A stretch of DNA of 64,000 nucleotides from contig MBPM02000011.1 of the NCBI GenBank assembly GCA_001695595.3, positions 930,001 to 994,000 on the forward strand, in the 5' to 3' direction. Both the position numbers and the translations under genes were made by a program. The notes beneath the pieces were generated by a model, which ran no database searches, was not told the origin of the DNA, and saw only the letters and a program-made list of their open reading frames with translations. The stretch comes from Plasmopara viticola. Lineage: Eukaryota > Oomycota > Peronosporomycetes > Peronosporales > Peronosporaceae. This document shows, piece after piece, positions 13,872-26,155 of this stretch (positions are counted from its first letter, which is position 1; each line of letters starts with the position of its first letter).

Positions 13872-16255
13872 TGTCCTTTTCTATAAGCGTCGTTGTGACG
13901 CGACATTGCGACTGTATGGAAACTGTGCTATTTAGTGCGGCGAAGTGCCGTCATTGCTCGAGGAAAGTCGAAAATATCGGATCTTAGCCGTTTTTGTTAT
14001 TATCCTTGAAGATCGCCACAATGAGTGTATACAAAAATCAACCCAGGCCCACATTGTGGCAGCCGAACAGGAGACTGACATCCTATTCGCATTTACGAGA
14101 TACTGTTTTGGTTACCGATGCCAAAAAAAAGCGCGATCCTCTCTACTCAGTGGAAAACCGCTGTTTTGGATCTACAATGGCTAGTTGAGACTCGGAGAGC
14201 AAGGCAGAAAAAGTGGAGTGCATGGAAATCGAGGCGATCAAAACAATCTGATTCATTGGTACCCTTTGGAATTCGCGAGCTTCAACAGATCATTGATTTG
14301 CGCGCCGACCTCGTCTCTACGGCCATTTGACTTAAGAATTAGTTTTTGCACAACCAAACGCAGCGTGACGTGGAAAAACGTGTAAATCAAGCCTATTTTT
14401 TGCGTTGTTTTTGCAAAACCTAATGTTTCTTCGACCTGCAGTCATAAATTTAGCGTGGGGAACCACTTGGAGCATACCATGGCCCAGCCGGGGACTTGTG
14501 AGCCAAGTGATCGTGGTCTAGATACTCCATAACCTGTGGCCTTGGAATGCCTGCTTATTCTGGTTGGCAGGGCAAATGGATCCCTCAAATCATTTTAAAT
14601 GAAACTATCATGCGCCAAGTTCCGTTTCTTAAACAACCTCTCAATAAACGAAGTTTGTTGGAACGGGAGTTAATTATGCTTGTGTTGCTGATCCCGGAAA
14701 GCAGAATAATTTCTCTACTCGAGAGAAAGACCAGAGAACAGCGGAGTTATAAACATACCAGAGAGAGTGCTGGGCAGACCCAACACGAAAAAAATTTGAT
14801 TGTAGAGCATTATCGCCAACACCTACGAGAATACTAAAGCCCTCCTTTCAAATGACTCGCATGCGGCCTTTATCTTCTCTCTTGACGCCTTGCATCATGA
14901 CAATGCAGGGGTTTTAATGTAGCTGTTTGAGCACTACCAATAATTTTCTTTGTCTTGAGACAGTAGGATGACGTAGCCTGCTCAAAAGTGTACAACACTA
15001 TAAGAATTTCCCGATTTTGGGATATGGGTCATTCTTGCCAGAAAATTTGCAGAAATCCAGGCAAATAGAGAAAACAATGCTTGAATTATCACGTACACTA
15101 TAAGCGGTATGTGTGATTTGTCATTTTGGAGACAGTGAAGTGGTCTGACATCATCGGGAGCCAGATTCGTATTTGATTTTTTCTGGCTGATTGAGCGCAT
15201 TCTAGGAACTTCGGCATTTCATCCACTTGTTTTGAGCGCAATTTATATTAGACCAGTCCTCCGTAGTATACTTGTTGCGTTGCAATGTTTCACTCGCAAA
15301 CATGTCGACGCTTTAGCTACACATCTTTTTTGACATGGCGTAGCTCATGCACCAAAAAGGTTGTTACCTGATTGTGTCAAAGCAGAGTTTGCTCAGTGAC
15401 TTGAGCAATATCGTTGCGCATTTGCCATTTTTGGGCAAGCGCCACTTCAGAATTTATTCGATGGTTGACCAGGTTCTAGGGTCTGACAGTGGCACTTTGA
15501 CTCATGTACTATTTACTCAAGTATAAACCAAAGGTTATTCTTTTTCTTTTTTCACCTCGGTGATTGCACTCCAAGCACCATTTTTTCTTCTGGCGCGAGT
15601 TGATTTATAAAAACCATCACTTCCAGTACTTCTTAAAGTATAGCTGTCAGTGAAATGCAATAATTCGCTTACCGCATTTACCCTAACACGACGCTCAGAT
15701 TCTACATATGCTTTATGCTCATATCCGATAATATTCAATTGGCTTCTTTTATCGACATGTCGAATTTTACCACAGAAGCTCTGCTGTATGTAATGGCCTG
15801 CTACATAGTAGATTACGCACCTTTTCTTTATTATGCTGCGTCAGGAAATTTTTTGTGCAATACTCAATTACTTTTTAAAGTTATTACTAAAGCCCTGCAA
15901 AAGTAAGTGGCAAGCGTGAGTCGCGGAGAGTTGAATGGTTGCTTGTGTATTTTATCGATAAATACAACAAGCAAGAGTACATCGCAGTAAGCAACTACGA
16001 TCTTACGAGGTAGTCCGATAATAATAATTATATCTGTGTTTTGAACTGAGAAATATACGCAGATATACGCACAAGTACGAGTGGTCCAAACATGCCGGGC
16101 GGGGAGCGACGAAGATAGTCGTTTTCCCTGTGCATTGACCACATTATGCGAGCAAAAACTTTGTTTGCTCAGCTAAATTTATCTTTTGGCCATTAGGTTT
16201 AAGTAGCAGCACGGACGAGATCTTCAACTAGATATTCTGACTCCATGATATCGCT
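13872..16255. other. Gene-poor decayed DNA
   Basis: Several frames of 60-96 codons overlap one another but none belongs to a family I recognise. The charged frame at 14547-14837 ends HEKNLIVEHYRQHLREY. It faintly recalls the linker between endonuclease and reverse transcriptase in LINEs, but there is no supporting motif beside it. Confidence 0.35.
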
Positions 16256-19200
16256 TTGATAACGAGTTTTAAAAGTGGGGGGAACACATATGGAGAGCGG
16301 CAACCGACGACAACACCCATTTTTACGTTTGCATACAAAGCGTTTTATCTGTTACATGTAGGTGATGTTACATATTCGGTACCACCCTTTGTCACTACGG
16401 TATATTTCGACTTTGGTTGTACGGACTCATTCGACGAGATCTTTTAGTTGTTGATGCCCGTGTATATAGTATCAATAATGCAATCTAGTCCTATCAAAGC
16501 CCATCTTTCTTTGTTCTCAGCACTGTCTTCTGCGTACATATCTTCTATCAACACATCTTTTTGAACTTGCTAAAATTGCGCCCAAGCGACGGGTTTACTC
16601 CATGCCATTTCTCTTCCATTTCGAGCAAAAAGTAAAAAGTAACAACTCTTTTGCGGTGCTTTCACTAGCAGAAGGGCAGAAAACAGAGTCTCAAATAGAC
16701 TTTCCTACCATTTCTAGATCAAGATTTTCCTTACATCTGATTTTGTGAATGCCGGTAAATGTTATAAGTAGAGCAATGGTTTGCATTCACTAAAAATAAG
16801 CCAAAGCAGCTTTCGAACAAATATATAGGAGAAAGCTTTGATATCTTTAATAGAAAAGAAGACTGCACACGCGTGCTCTTCGCGATATAAATTACCCGAA
16901 AGCTTGTCGACAACACGATGAGTGCGAGAAGACGTTAATGTTAGTAGGCAGCACGCATACAGCCTTATAAAGATTCAATATTGTTGCTCAGAGTATCTCG
17001 GAGTGGGTGGTGTAAAGCTCTGATGCAATTTATAAAAATTCCAGGGCTTTTCCGCGAAAAATAAGACCGACGTTTGCAATACGCTTTTTCTAAAAGAAAA
17101 GACGAGCTGCGTCAGAGCTGATTTGTCTTCCCTGTATTTGCTTGCTTGCGGTAATAATCTTAAATTTTAGGCATTAAAACTTCAATTGTGCCTTTCTTCG
17201 CCTGATCTCTCAGCCCAAGTCAAAGAATTTTTCCAATTATGTGTAAATGCTATATCAAAAACTTTGCACCGCTGCTATTTGAAGGTATAAAGAGTTGCAA
17301 AGAGTTGGGGCGGCTGGTGAGGATTTAGAATCTGTCACTTTTTTCATGCACGAAGTCCATTCTATGTCGCTCCCAACGTATCACAATCTCAAATCAGCAT
17401 CGCGAAACGGTAAGCACACTTCGCTCTCACAGATTTAACGAGGACGACCATACGCTTTTGGTCCCTTGTGATCACACAGAAGAGCCCATAAAGCATACAT
17501 TTTGATACTTTATCCTTTTGTTGAGTCCAATGTCAAAATTACAAGTAGCGCACTTCTCTAAGGTTGCAGTCAGCATATTGAAACTCTGTTGATCACAAGC
17601 TTAGTAAGCTATGTCATATCTAAGGGAAACGACGATCTATATCCTTTTCAGATAAATCGTCAGCTGAGTATAAATTTTGCCATGCATTCTATAGTAAAGA
17701 AAGTGCATAATCGCTTCTACAAGGGCTATGTAAATTAAGTTCGAAAATGGTTGATCGTGTGCAGCTCACGTCTATCGCTATTATCATCAATGCGAACTTT
17801 GTAATGACCTTTTCGGGTCAAATGTACTCACATACTTATTCTCTTAGGCTCAAATTTTAATTGATTGATGCTGTCAATTACAGAGCGATTTCCTGTCGCT
17901 AGTCACATCAAAATTATATTGAGTATTTGTTAGGCTCGAAACCCCCCGAGGCCCATGCACCGTGCACGTCATCACTTTTCCGTGAGCAGCCAGACTGATT
18001 AAAGCGTCTCTTAAGTAGATACTAACAAATCACAACGTTTTGTCTCCTTGCGTTGTCCTTTTGACACAATTGTACAATGATGTGAGCATGCGATAATCAC
18101 GCTTTCAAATTATAGCACGTAGATCCGAGCAGATATGCGATTTCGTTCAAGTCATATAGCGGAGGTTCAAGCGGTTATTGCCGCTCGCGTGACACGAAGT
18201 CTAAGCGGTCTTAAGGGCATTGATTTTTGGTTTAAATGTTGCAGTACAAGTCATCGTCCGTATTTTGATATTCACAAGCATCAGCCATTGCAATCTGTGT
18301 GCGATCTGTATGTTTCAAAACGGGCTTATCGCATGCAAAGCAGAAAGGAATTTAGCGCATGCCTACTTATCTTAGAAATCGTATTTGCAATTGCGCGCTC
18401 GTCCGGGTGCAAAAGCTTTTAAAAATCATAAAGTTGAGAGCTTATGTTACGTCTTTGTCGAGGTCTGCTGTGGCTTTATGGCGATTATTGTACTGATATC
18501 CTGTTGTCACGTCTTTTTCGAAAGCTCAAAGACTCAGAGCACGTTTTGTAGCACCAATTGCTTCAGCGTCAACACATTTAGAACTATTCGGTTCAGCTCC
18601 TCGTAGTGCTACTGCTATTGTCATCCGCCTTGAAGCACAGCCAACTGATAACCCATCGTTTGATATGTGGGAAGAAACGAGTTTTTTGGTGAACGAATCT
18701 TCACTATCTCCGGTCTTGAGGAGATCGATGTACACGATAGGATGGAACTAAAAGATATAAATCATCGTGTAATATATGCACTTACTTCAACACAGAAATT
18801 TATGGAGGGGTCAGGTGTCATTCAAAATAATTTATGATGCACCCGATATAAATACTAAAAGGGTGCAGATTGTCGACTTGAATCCAAGCGGCATTTATAT
18901 ACACAATGCTACAATTCATTTTACGCGATTGGTCTGTTCGGCCCATATTACGCATTTTATGGATCCAGTCCTTCTTGTACTTTCAGCCCTTATCTAAGCT
19001 TCCAGGCAAAGTCGCTTTTAGCCTCTTGCGCACATAAGTTACTTCTAAGAATGCGCCATCTTTTGGCTCTTTACCGTTTGAGCATGATTGCATACACATG
19101 CAACCATTTGGAAACCCAAGTTGAAATGTCCCATTTTCGATCGCATCGATAGTACAAATGTGCTCTACTTTCATATCGTAAGTTTAGTCATTACAGTAGA

Positions 19201-20382
19201 CACATACCGTGCATTGTCACGAATGTGAGCATTCACCCCTTTAATGCGTTACCTCGTCGCACCTTGTAGCTTGGTTATTCGAGTTAACGCTCACGTGTGT
19301 ATATAGACTATATAAAATCTCGCAAAGGTTGTGAAATGAATAAAACTACATTTCCGCATTTGTCTGACTAGCACTTCGCACTGTTCGGATGACATGCTGT
19401 ATTTTAAGGACTCGAGATGGCTATCGCAGCCCTCCCTGTTACTAAACAGCTGAAATGCGCCATGGAGCACGAAATGAGCGAAGTCTATGCTCGAGGGTTC
19501 AGGCAGCACTAAGTGAAGTAGCCCCGGCGGTGGCTCCGGACGGGAAGTGAATGGAAGCGAAGCTATAAAATTTTATTGCTCAAGAAGAGAAAAGTAGATT
19601 TCCCTTCTTTGTAGTGGAATTACCACATAGGCCGGGATCATATACTTAAATTGAGTGAAATATTTCCACTTTCTTGAAATAAAGCTGGGTATTCTTAAAA
19701 AAACTTTTTCGGAGTGTTCTGTGTTCTCAGAGACCATAGAAGGCCATGTTTTTTTCCGATAAAAGTCGAATTTCATTAGCACTCACACTTTCATTCTATC
19801 AAGCAAAAAATGCGTGAGTTTAATGAAAACATACATAAATTAAGATTACGAACTGTCTTTACTACAAAGACGATAATTTTCAAATAAGCCAGCGATAAGT
19901 CAATGGGTCATACTCAACTTTTTCATATACAGGCTGCAATAATGGGAAATGCAATTGAGTATTTCTTTTAAGAAGCGTTGCCACAGAGAAGCTCTTCCTT
20001 TTGCAATACGTGGGGTGTCCAATTGCTCGTTTAGAACACCAAGCGTAGTTGCACCCGAAGATTCGCTGACTCGAGTCCATTCTAGTGAATTTTTTACACA
20101 GCAAGTCAGTGACAAGTACGAGGATCTCGACTCCCTCACCTGCATCACTAGCGAAGCAAACATCAATGGGCTCACAGTGCCCTCGACGAAGTGGTCTTTG
20201 CCTGGAGACAGCGTACTTCGTGTTCGGCACAAGGTTACCCTCTTGTCCTATTTCTTCACCCAGTGAAATTATAATGGCGAATTCTAGATACTATATCCTC
20301 TTAAACAAAGAAGGTTCAGTGAGAATTTTTTATCTAACAAAAATTAATCTATATTAGCCTTACAGGCAGTGTACGTTGTGCC

Positions 20383-20718
20383 TCAGCTCATAATGTACGA
20401 AAGAAATCGAATCTCAGTTACACTGACTTTCATGATGTTAGAGACTACTGGAAATAAAGGGCAACTTACCATAAGCATTAAAAGCTGTGCGTCCAAAAGT
20501 ACTAAGCGATTTTGCCGAATGCAGCAAAAAACCCAGGAATTTTCTATTGGACCGTAACTAGAGCCATACAATTTAACATCCTCGCTGATTTTTCGCAATA
20601 GATTTTGAATGCACGATGTTTCATATGCACCACATATGCCCGTGCTACCATTAACCTCTGGGAAGCCAAAGCCAAAGTCAAGCGTGTACACAGGCTTCCT
20701 ACATTTCGCCGATAGCAA
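20383..20718 (-). CDS. Hypothetical 111-residue open frame
   Basis: The longest uninterrupted frame in copy P1 of the old repeat family. It includes the segment LDFGFGFPEVNGSTGICG. I recognise no domain, signal peptide or homologue, and there is no visible promoter. Since neighbouring frames of the same family are broken, this is more likely a chance survivor inside a decayed coding region than a working gene. Confidence 0.15.
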   Translation of the reverse strand: MLSAKCRKPVYTLDFGFGFPEVNGSTGICGAYETSCIQNLLRKISEDVKLYGSSYGPIENSWVFCCIRQNRLVLLDAQLLMLMVSCPLFPVVSNIMKVSVTEIRFLSYIMS

Positions 20719-21312
20719 CTACCTTTGTCAAGAAGCCAACGGACGAGCCATTGATTATACCCGTTAGTAGTTTGGCCACCCACTTGTACAAGTGGGGCCG
20801 CCAATATGATGTGGATACAGATTCAGACGTCTCATCTCGGCACAAATGACAATTAATATGAGTATCGTGTGTACATCTAGATTTGTCGTTTGGTGGGCTG
20901 AATATTCTCGATTCCAATAAACATGCTGTTTACCCTTCCATAGTGATGCATTTGCAATTGCTTTTAAAGGCTTAATAAATTGCCTTTGGTGCCTTTTTCC
21001 GCGGTTAAGTGTCGCATTTATAGCTTAGACTGACATTCAATTTATACGCCAGGCAAATAAATCGTGACGAAAGCTTCAGATGCGCGTACGCGAGCCATTT
21101 CATTTTATCGGCGAAAGCGCGTCGGCAAGCACATTGAAGCGGCACGAAATTCCACAGCAACATTTCAAGATCTTTTTTGGCGGGAGCACTGTTGCATTGG
21201 TGACTCCTATGCTACTACTTACTCTTAACACATATTACTTGTTTACAGTCTTCACATTTACATACTATTTGCTGAACAGCTTAACGTACGACACCAGTTT
21301 TTGGGCAATAAC

Positions 21313-21461
21313 AAGCTTTAATAACGGCTGCACATATACCACCATAAGCAGATATTCATCAGCACACATCAGCGTAAGCTCGCTATAAAAAGCTTTATAA
21401 CGGGTGCACATATACCACCATTAGCAGAAATTCATCAGCACACATCAGCGTGAACTCGCTC
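21313..21461. repeat. 77-bp tandem duplication
   Basis: Two units, 21313-21386 and 21390-21461, offset 77 bp. Both run from aagcttta through gcacatataccacca to agctcgct or aactcgct, with a handful of differences. It is a local duplication inside the old repeat family. Confidence 0.8.
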
Positions 21462-23420
21462 TGGGGATCAAACATATTCTCTTATTCTGATATGAACAAA
21501 ATTCGAAGGATTTTGGAATCGCACAAGGTATGTTAATCAAGGAGTCGTATGTGAAAACCTCGAGCTTTTCGCTGAGCCGGCCAATACCTCTCATTAGCTT
21601 TAACGAAGGCGTGATTACTACGAATGGATTCTTTTGCGTCTAGAAAATTCGCTTCACTTTTATCGTATTTGTAAATCCAACTGTCTTTTTAATTGCCTAA
21701 AAGAGCTCAAAACGTGCAATGGGTCAAGACCTCTATTTAGGGAAAGGTCATTGCAAGAGTTAATCTTTTGTGAATGCTTTCACTGGATATCTTTGAAAAT
21801 GCCTACATCCATAATCTCTATAGCGCCATTAGCACATAACAATTTCTTCCATTTTCTCACTGGTGTCCGTCAGATGATGATTTGGCGGCAAAAAGAAAGA
21901 TATGAAAGGCTTCATTACTACCTGCCTCTCTTTGACTCTCATAAAGATAAAGTGTATTGTAAGTAGCCACAAGTTTACATCGACAGAAAAAGTTGTATCA
22001 CTTGATCAGCAGAGACTATCCTGTAGCTTATTACGGAATTAAAATGTGATGATCCCCAATTTGCTTTGCTGGTAACAGTAGGTAAATCACGTACACCGAA
22101 ATGGTTACACATCTATGATTATTATGAGGTTGCTCCAAACGTCCATATCGCTCGCAGTCGTAATTCGAAGGCGGTAAACAGTAGCTGGAGAACTCATCAG
22201 AAATTAAGTGAGCACGATCACCATCATGTAATATACTATGTTTACCACATCACTGATAGGACTCAATTTTTTTTCACATCTAAGTTTTTTCTGAGAAAGT
22301 TTGCCCGTGATTCCTTTTTTAATAGTGCTCACTTTCTTTCTCTGATGTGGACAATCGGCTGATGTTTGTTCCAGACCTGGGCAATTAAGCCTGCTTGCAG
22401 AAAAAAACCTATGCTCATATGTGCTTTTTTGTGTCTATTCACTGCATCATTTTCTCCGTCCTGCCCTTGTTCTGGCGGAACTTACTAGCTTTATGAAAAA
22501 TGTACTGCCGATCCACATAATTCATGCAGTAGTATCGTTGACCTGCAAAGAAAAACTTAGCTTCATGTCAATACCACGTTCAAAAGTCACAATAATGGCA
22601 GAAAGTGCCAGCATAGATTCCTTAATGTTACTGAGTCTCTACCGGTATATTTATTTTCTTGCTTAATTTAGCCATTTGAAGTGTCTTATAAGCGGAGCAA
22701 GTTACCTGCATCGCGCGGTGGCGCTTACGCATGATCCTCGACGGCAAATTAAAAAAGTAGTGTTTGTCGACTGTGCCTCCTGATATCTTCAATAGGCTGT
22801 AGCATAACAAAGATTGAGCACACACAGTAGATTATCTAATCTTAATTTGCGAATTCGTCAAATTTCTGACAAAGTGAACAAAGAGTCTCCCCAATCCACC
22901 CCTACTGCATGTAGTGGTGATAATGAGCCTTTTCGCATCCTACTTTTTATCAACAAATAGGATGTTGGCGTACACTCATCGAAAAATGTTATAATTCAAA
23001 GATGTTATAGCGTTTACGGTTGATAGGCAAATTTCAGAAATATCGTGAGCATTTCTTACAATTAAAATATAATGACCATATGATTATTTGAAAGTCCGCA
23101 CTTTCTTCGTAATAATGCACAAGTTCCAAGCCGCTTCCGAGGTTGCTTGCGAGTGCACAAATCCCATATCAACTAGAGTCACCCGAGTGTTGTTGTGCAA
23201 TAGGTGCTGTTCCCTATTTAATAAAAAATGGTGAGATGGATGCTATGTTTTGTGGAAACTAGCTTTTGTATCTAATGCGATTTTACAACCTGGGGTGAAC
23301 TCATTGCCGTCCTCAGGGAACTATGGTCTTAATTGACTCACAACAGCCTCAGAAGCAGTCAGCTTTAGCAGTGGCAGGTAGCTCCTCGTCATGATAAAGG
23401 TTGCTTTCTAGACATGATTG

Positions 23421-23953
23421 GAATATTGCGGAACAAATGGCCTTGTCGAAAGTGCCGCAAACAACGCTTATCAGCTTTATCTCGTCTGGTGCTACGAAGA
23501 ATGTCGTCGTTGGGGTTAGCCTTTTCCTCTTGCTGCGAGCTATGTATTCAAATGACTATTCGCGCTTGGAGCAAATTTAAACGCATCCGTTTGATCTGCC
23601 AAAGGTTTACCTGCAAACGTCAAATCAATGTTTTTGAGGCTAGTGATCGCAATCTGTCACAACCTAGTAGCATGGCTCTATCATGGCATATCTGGTGATG
23701 CTTTGACCGAGAGACGTGCTCCACCATGTGTGTCGTAGTGGGTCATTCCATCTCCATAAGCCAAACTGTGCTACTATGCATAAAAAGTGCAGTCATACGA
23801 GGAGCCATCGGAAATCCGGCAAACATCCACTAAGTTTCGTATACAAAAGGGTAGATGTGGTCAAGACTACAGTGATGGTTGATGACCCGTACTAAACCGA
23901 TGAGACTAGGTTTAAAATTTTCTAATTATTAATTGTTGAGAATCGACTACCTT
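23421..23953. other. Upstream region of the effector gene, unassigned
   Basis: A 94-codon basic frame at 23414-23698 (plus) resembles nothing I know. No promoter motif of the oomycete Inr type was seen here. Confidence 0.3.
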
Positions 23954-24278
23954 TTCGGAAAAGGTTGGGGTGACGCCCTCCTTCCAAGCGCGGGGGCTAA
24001 ATGCTCGCGCGCTTCGGGCAGGTGCTCTCGGGCATCTGCAGGTCTCTACCGAGTCTCGCCCTCGACGCGACGGTCTTCAGCACCAGGGCGCCACCTGGGC
24101 TCTTACCAAGTCAGAGCTAAACAAAATAATGGAAGACCCTCACGACCTCGGTGCTGGCTGCACTGCCCGCCGAATGAGACCCGACGTATGCGGACACCAC
24201 TCTATGCCGTGGATTAGCCATAGAGCCTAGCACGTGCATAACTTGGCAACGCGATAACGTAATACAATACAATACAAT
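23954..24278 (+). mobile_element. SINE-like retroposon, copy 2, directly before the CRN gene
   Basis: Plus orientation. It starts ttcggaaaaggttgggg and ends in aatacaatacaatacaat. Candidate target duplication: tcgactacc at 23943-23951 and tccactacc at 24078+200 (24278-24286), with one mismatch, weaker than for copies 1 and 4. Its 3' tail ends 44 bp before the ATG of the CRN effector gene, so it must form part of that gene's promoter or 5' untranslated region. Confidence 0.75.
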
Positions 24279-24322
24279 CCACTACCGCCAAAATACATTT
24301 ATCATCAGCGGGATTGAAAAAT

Positions 24323-26155
24323 ATGGTGAAGCTTTTCTGTTTGGTCGTTGGCGAAGCGGGAAGTGCATTCTCGGTGCGAGTGGACGAGAGTGACTCGGTA
24401 GATGACTTGAAGGATGTGATCAAGGAGAAGAAGCCGAATAGCTTGAAAAAAATTGATGCAGACAAGCTTCAGCTCTTTCTAGCGAAGGCGCAGGGCGGCG
24501 CGTGGCTGTCAGGCGCTAGTGAAGATGTGATGCAGCTCAAAAAGGGCGGGAAGACTGCTCTCGTCGAAGCGCTAACGCACAAAGACAAGGAGCTGCAGGG
24601 GGAGGATCCGATTTCTGAGTATTTGGAAGGCATGGACGCTCCGAAATTGAAACAGATTCACGTGCTTGTGGTGGTGCCGTATCCAGAAAAGACGCAAGTC
24701 GACACGGTCTACGAGTCAATATTGCTGGCTCGACAAGATGGTGTTCGCCAATCGCGGATTGAAATGCGACTTGAGCAACTTGCGGCCTCTTTGCCACACA
24801 AAATCAGCAAGTCCTACACGGATGGGGCTTTGGGGCAACTTGTGCTAGAAAGATTGAAAAAGGACAAATTGTTTCTTGATGTCCCACCAACCGATGATGG
24901 GGAAGCGTTTTGGTCGGCCGACAATCAGCTTCAAGCCAATGCCATTCGGAATGAGGCTGTTTTCGACGCTTTTATTACTCCATTTTTCAGCAAAATCTTA
25001 CACAGCTGTGGTCTAGTCTTTGTCAATAGCGAGCGATATCAATGGTTGTCCCAGTCTACACTTGTGACCAAGAGTACTGATCTTAAACCTGGTGGATTTG
25101 CGACTCACCGCGGAATGTATCGTAGCAGGCTGATGCCAAATGATGGTGTCTCACGTCCGAATGGATTTCGATTTGGAGTAGCAGAAGAAGAGTTGTTTGA
25201 TTGCGTCATCTTGTTCGAAAGCAAGCTTAGCATTACTGAGGTTGCGTTTGGTCAAGTGGTCCGATATCTTCAGAATCTTTTCTCCAAGGGGTCAGCAAGC
25301 GCTATTCTCTTTGATCGCCGCTCCTTTTGGTTAATCAAAAGCCACGAATCTGTTGTAGTCAAAGTCCAAGTAGCAATGTGGGCCAACAATGGCTCGAAGT
25401 CATTGTTTCAAAACTTTATTACGGACAACGTATCTCCATGGGTGACGCGCCTGTCCCATTTTTGCCAGTGCCTGGGCGTTGATGTGGTGGAGGGTGATGC
25501 ATTTCTCGGTCGTGGCGCTCATGGACGCGTATTTAAGGTCATTGGACAGGATGGCGAAGTTTTTGCGCTTAAAATCGTGGATAAATGTTCGGTGGGACGT
25601 CTATATCAAGAGGAAAGGGCCTTAACAATTGCCCAACCGACAGGCTTGACGCCCAGTCGTGTGGGAAAGATCGTTGAAATTTTTGAGAGCGCGGCATTAT
25701 TGCTGTCTCCTGTAGGGAAACCTCTGCCTCGACCGACGACACGACTTGAAGTACGAAGCCTCTTTGAAATGCTGAGGCAACTCCACAAGAATGGACTGGT
25801 CCACGGAGATCCTCGCGTGCCGAATGTGATTCTTGTGGAGGAAAAGCCTCTCTGGATTGATCTTATGGAAGTGATGGAAGCGAGCCCCTTTGTGAAACAA
25901 ATTGATGCCGAAATTCTCACACGGTCCATCCTCAGAGTCTCTCCGCCCATTTTGCTGGACTCGGCGCTGCAAGAGTTAATCAGCTCCTATGGCAAGAGCG
26001 ATACGCCAGAAAGCCTTGACAAACTCGCCGAAGTAGTCTGCGACAGCTTTTTTTTTTTCAATAAGTGCAAGCTCAAAGGCGTTAATCCGGATATATTTGC
26101 ACAAAATATATCGAATGCCAAAAATTGCTCGTCCAGCTCTTGTCTAAGATTGTAA
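24323..26155 (+). CDS. Crinkler (CRN) effector with kinase-type C-terminus
   Basis: A 610-residue single-exon protein. CRNs are modular oomycete effectors with a conserved N-terminal trafficking region and variable C-termini that usually act in the host nucleus. The ubiquitin-like N-terminus holds LQLFLAKA (LFLAK at 51-55). A DWL-type stretch around WLSGASEDV follows, and HVLVVVP at 113-119 closes the header. Residues about 200-370 include an E-x-K motif (E299, K301) on a strand-like segment, possibly a nuclease-like fold. Residues 390-520 look like a protein kinase: Gly-rich loop 396-403, K417 in ALK, HGDPRVPN at 494-501 in place of HRD-x4-N, and D513 in DLM in place of DFG. I chose the ATG at 24323 because it begins the typical MVKLFC header. 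Like most CRNs it lacks an evident classical signal peptide. The frame is intact although its surroundings are ruined repeats. Confidence 0.93.
   Translation: MVKLFCLVVGEAGSAFSVRVDESDSVDDLKDVIKEKKPNSLKKIDADKLQLFLAKAQGGAWLSGASEDVMQLKKGGKTALVEALTHKDKELQGEDPISEYLEGMDAPKLKQIHVLVVVPYPEKTQVDTVYESILLARQDGVRQSRIEMRLEQLAASLPHKISKSYTDGALGQLVLERLKKDKLFLDVPPTDDGEAFWSADNQLQANAIRNEAVFDAFITPFFSKILHSCGLVFVNSERYQWLSQSTLVTKSTDLKPGGFATHRGMYRSRLMPNDGVSRPNGFRFGVAEEELFDCVILFESKLSITEVAFGQVVRYLQNLFSKGSASAILFDRRSFWLIKSHESVVVKVQVAMWANNGSKSLFQNFITDNVSPWVTRLSHFCQCLGVDVVEGDAFLGRGAHGRVFKVIGQDGEVFALKIVDKCSVGRLYQEERALTIAQPTGLTPSRVGKIVEIFESAALLLSPVGKPLPRPTTRLEVRSLFEMLRQLHKNGLVHGDPRVPNVILVEEKPLWIDLMEVMEASPFVKQIDAEILTRSILRVSPPILLDSALQELISSYGKSDTPESLDKLAEVVCDSFFFFNKCKLKGVNPDIFAQNISNAKNCSSSSCLRL

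Larger units (their letters stand above)
16256..23420. repeat. Old multi-kilobase repeat family, copy P1
   Basis: Blocks along this stretch match blocks in 32.8-43.3 kb by eye. Same orientation: 16256-16330 with 32915-32985; 17340-17500 with 34800-34957; 17640-17690 with 36750-36790; 18120-18250 with 37255-37385; 18440-18580 with 37570-37710; 19190-20040 with 40490-41330; 20345-20390 with 42060-42110; 23050-23200 with 39815-39960. Opposite orientation: 20120-20230 with 42240-42340; 22430-22800 with 38640-39460; 23240-23400 with 43085-43260. Divergence is high and all frames are broken. The family is unidentified. It could be a retroelement or a rearranged segmental duplication of a former gene cluster. 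Confidence 0.55.

Noticed and set aside
14547..14837. Charged 96-codon frame that recalls a LINE linker
   Set aside because: No endonuclease or reverse transcriptase motif lies beside it; similarity is only compositional.
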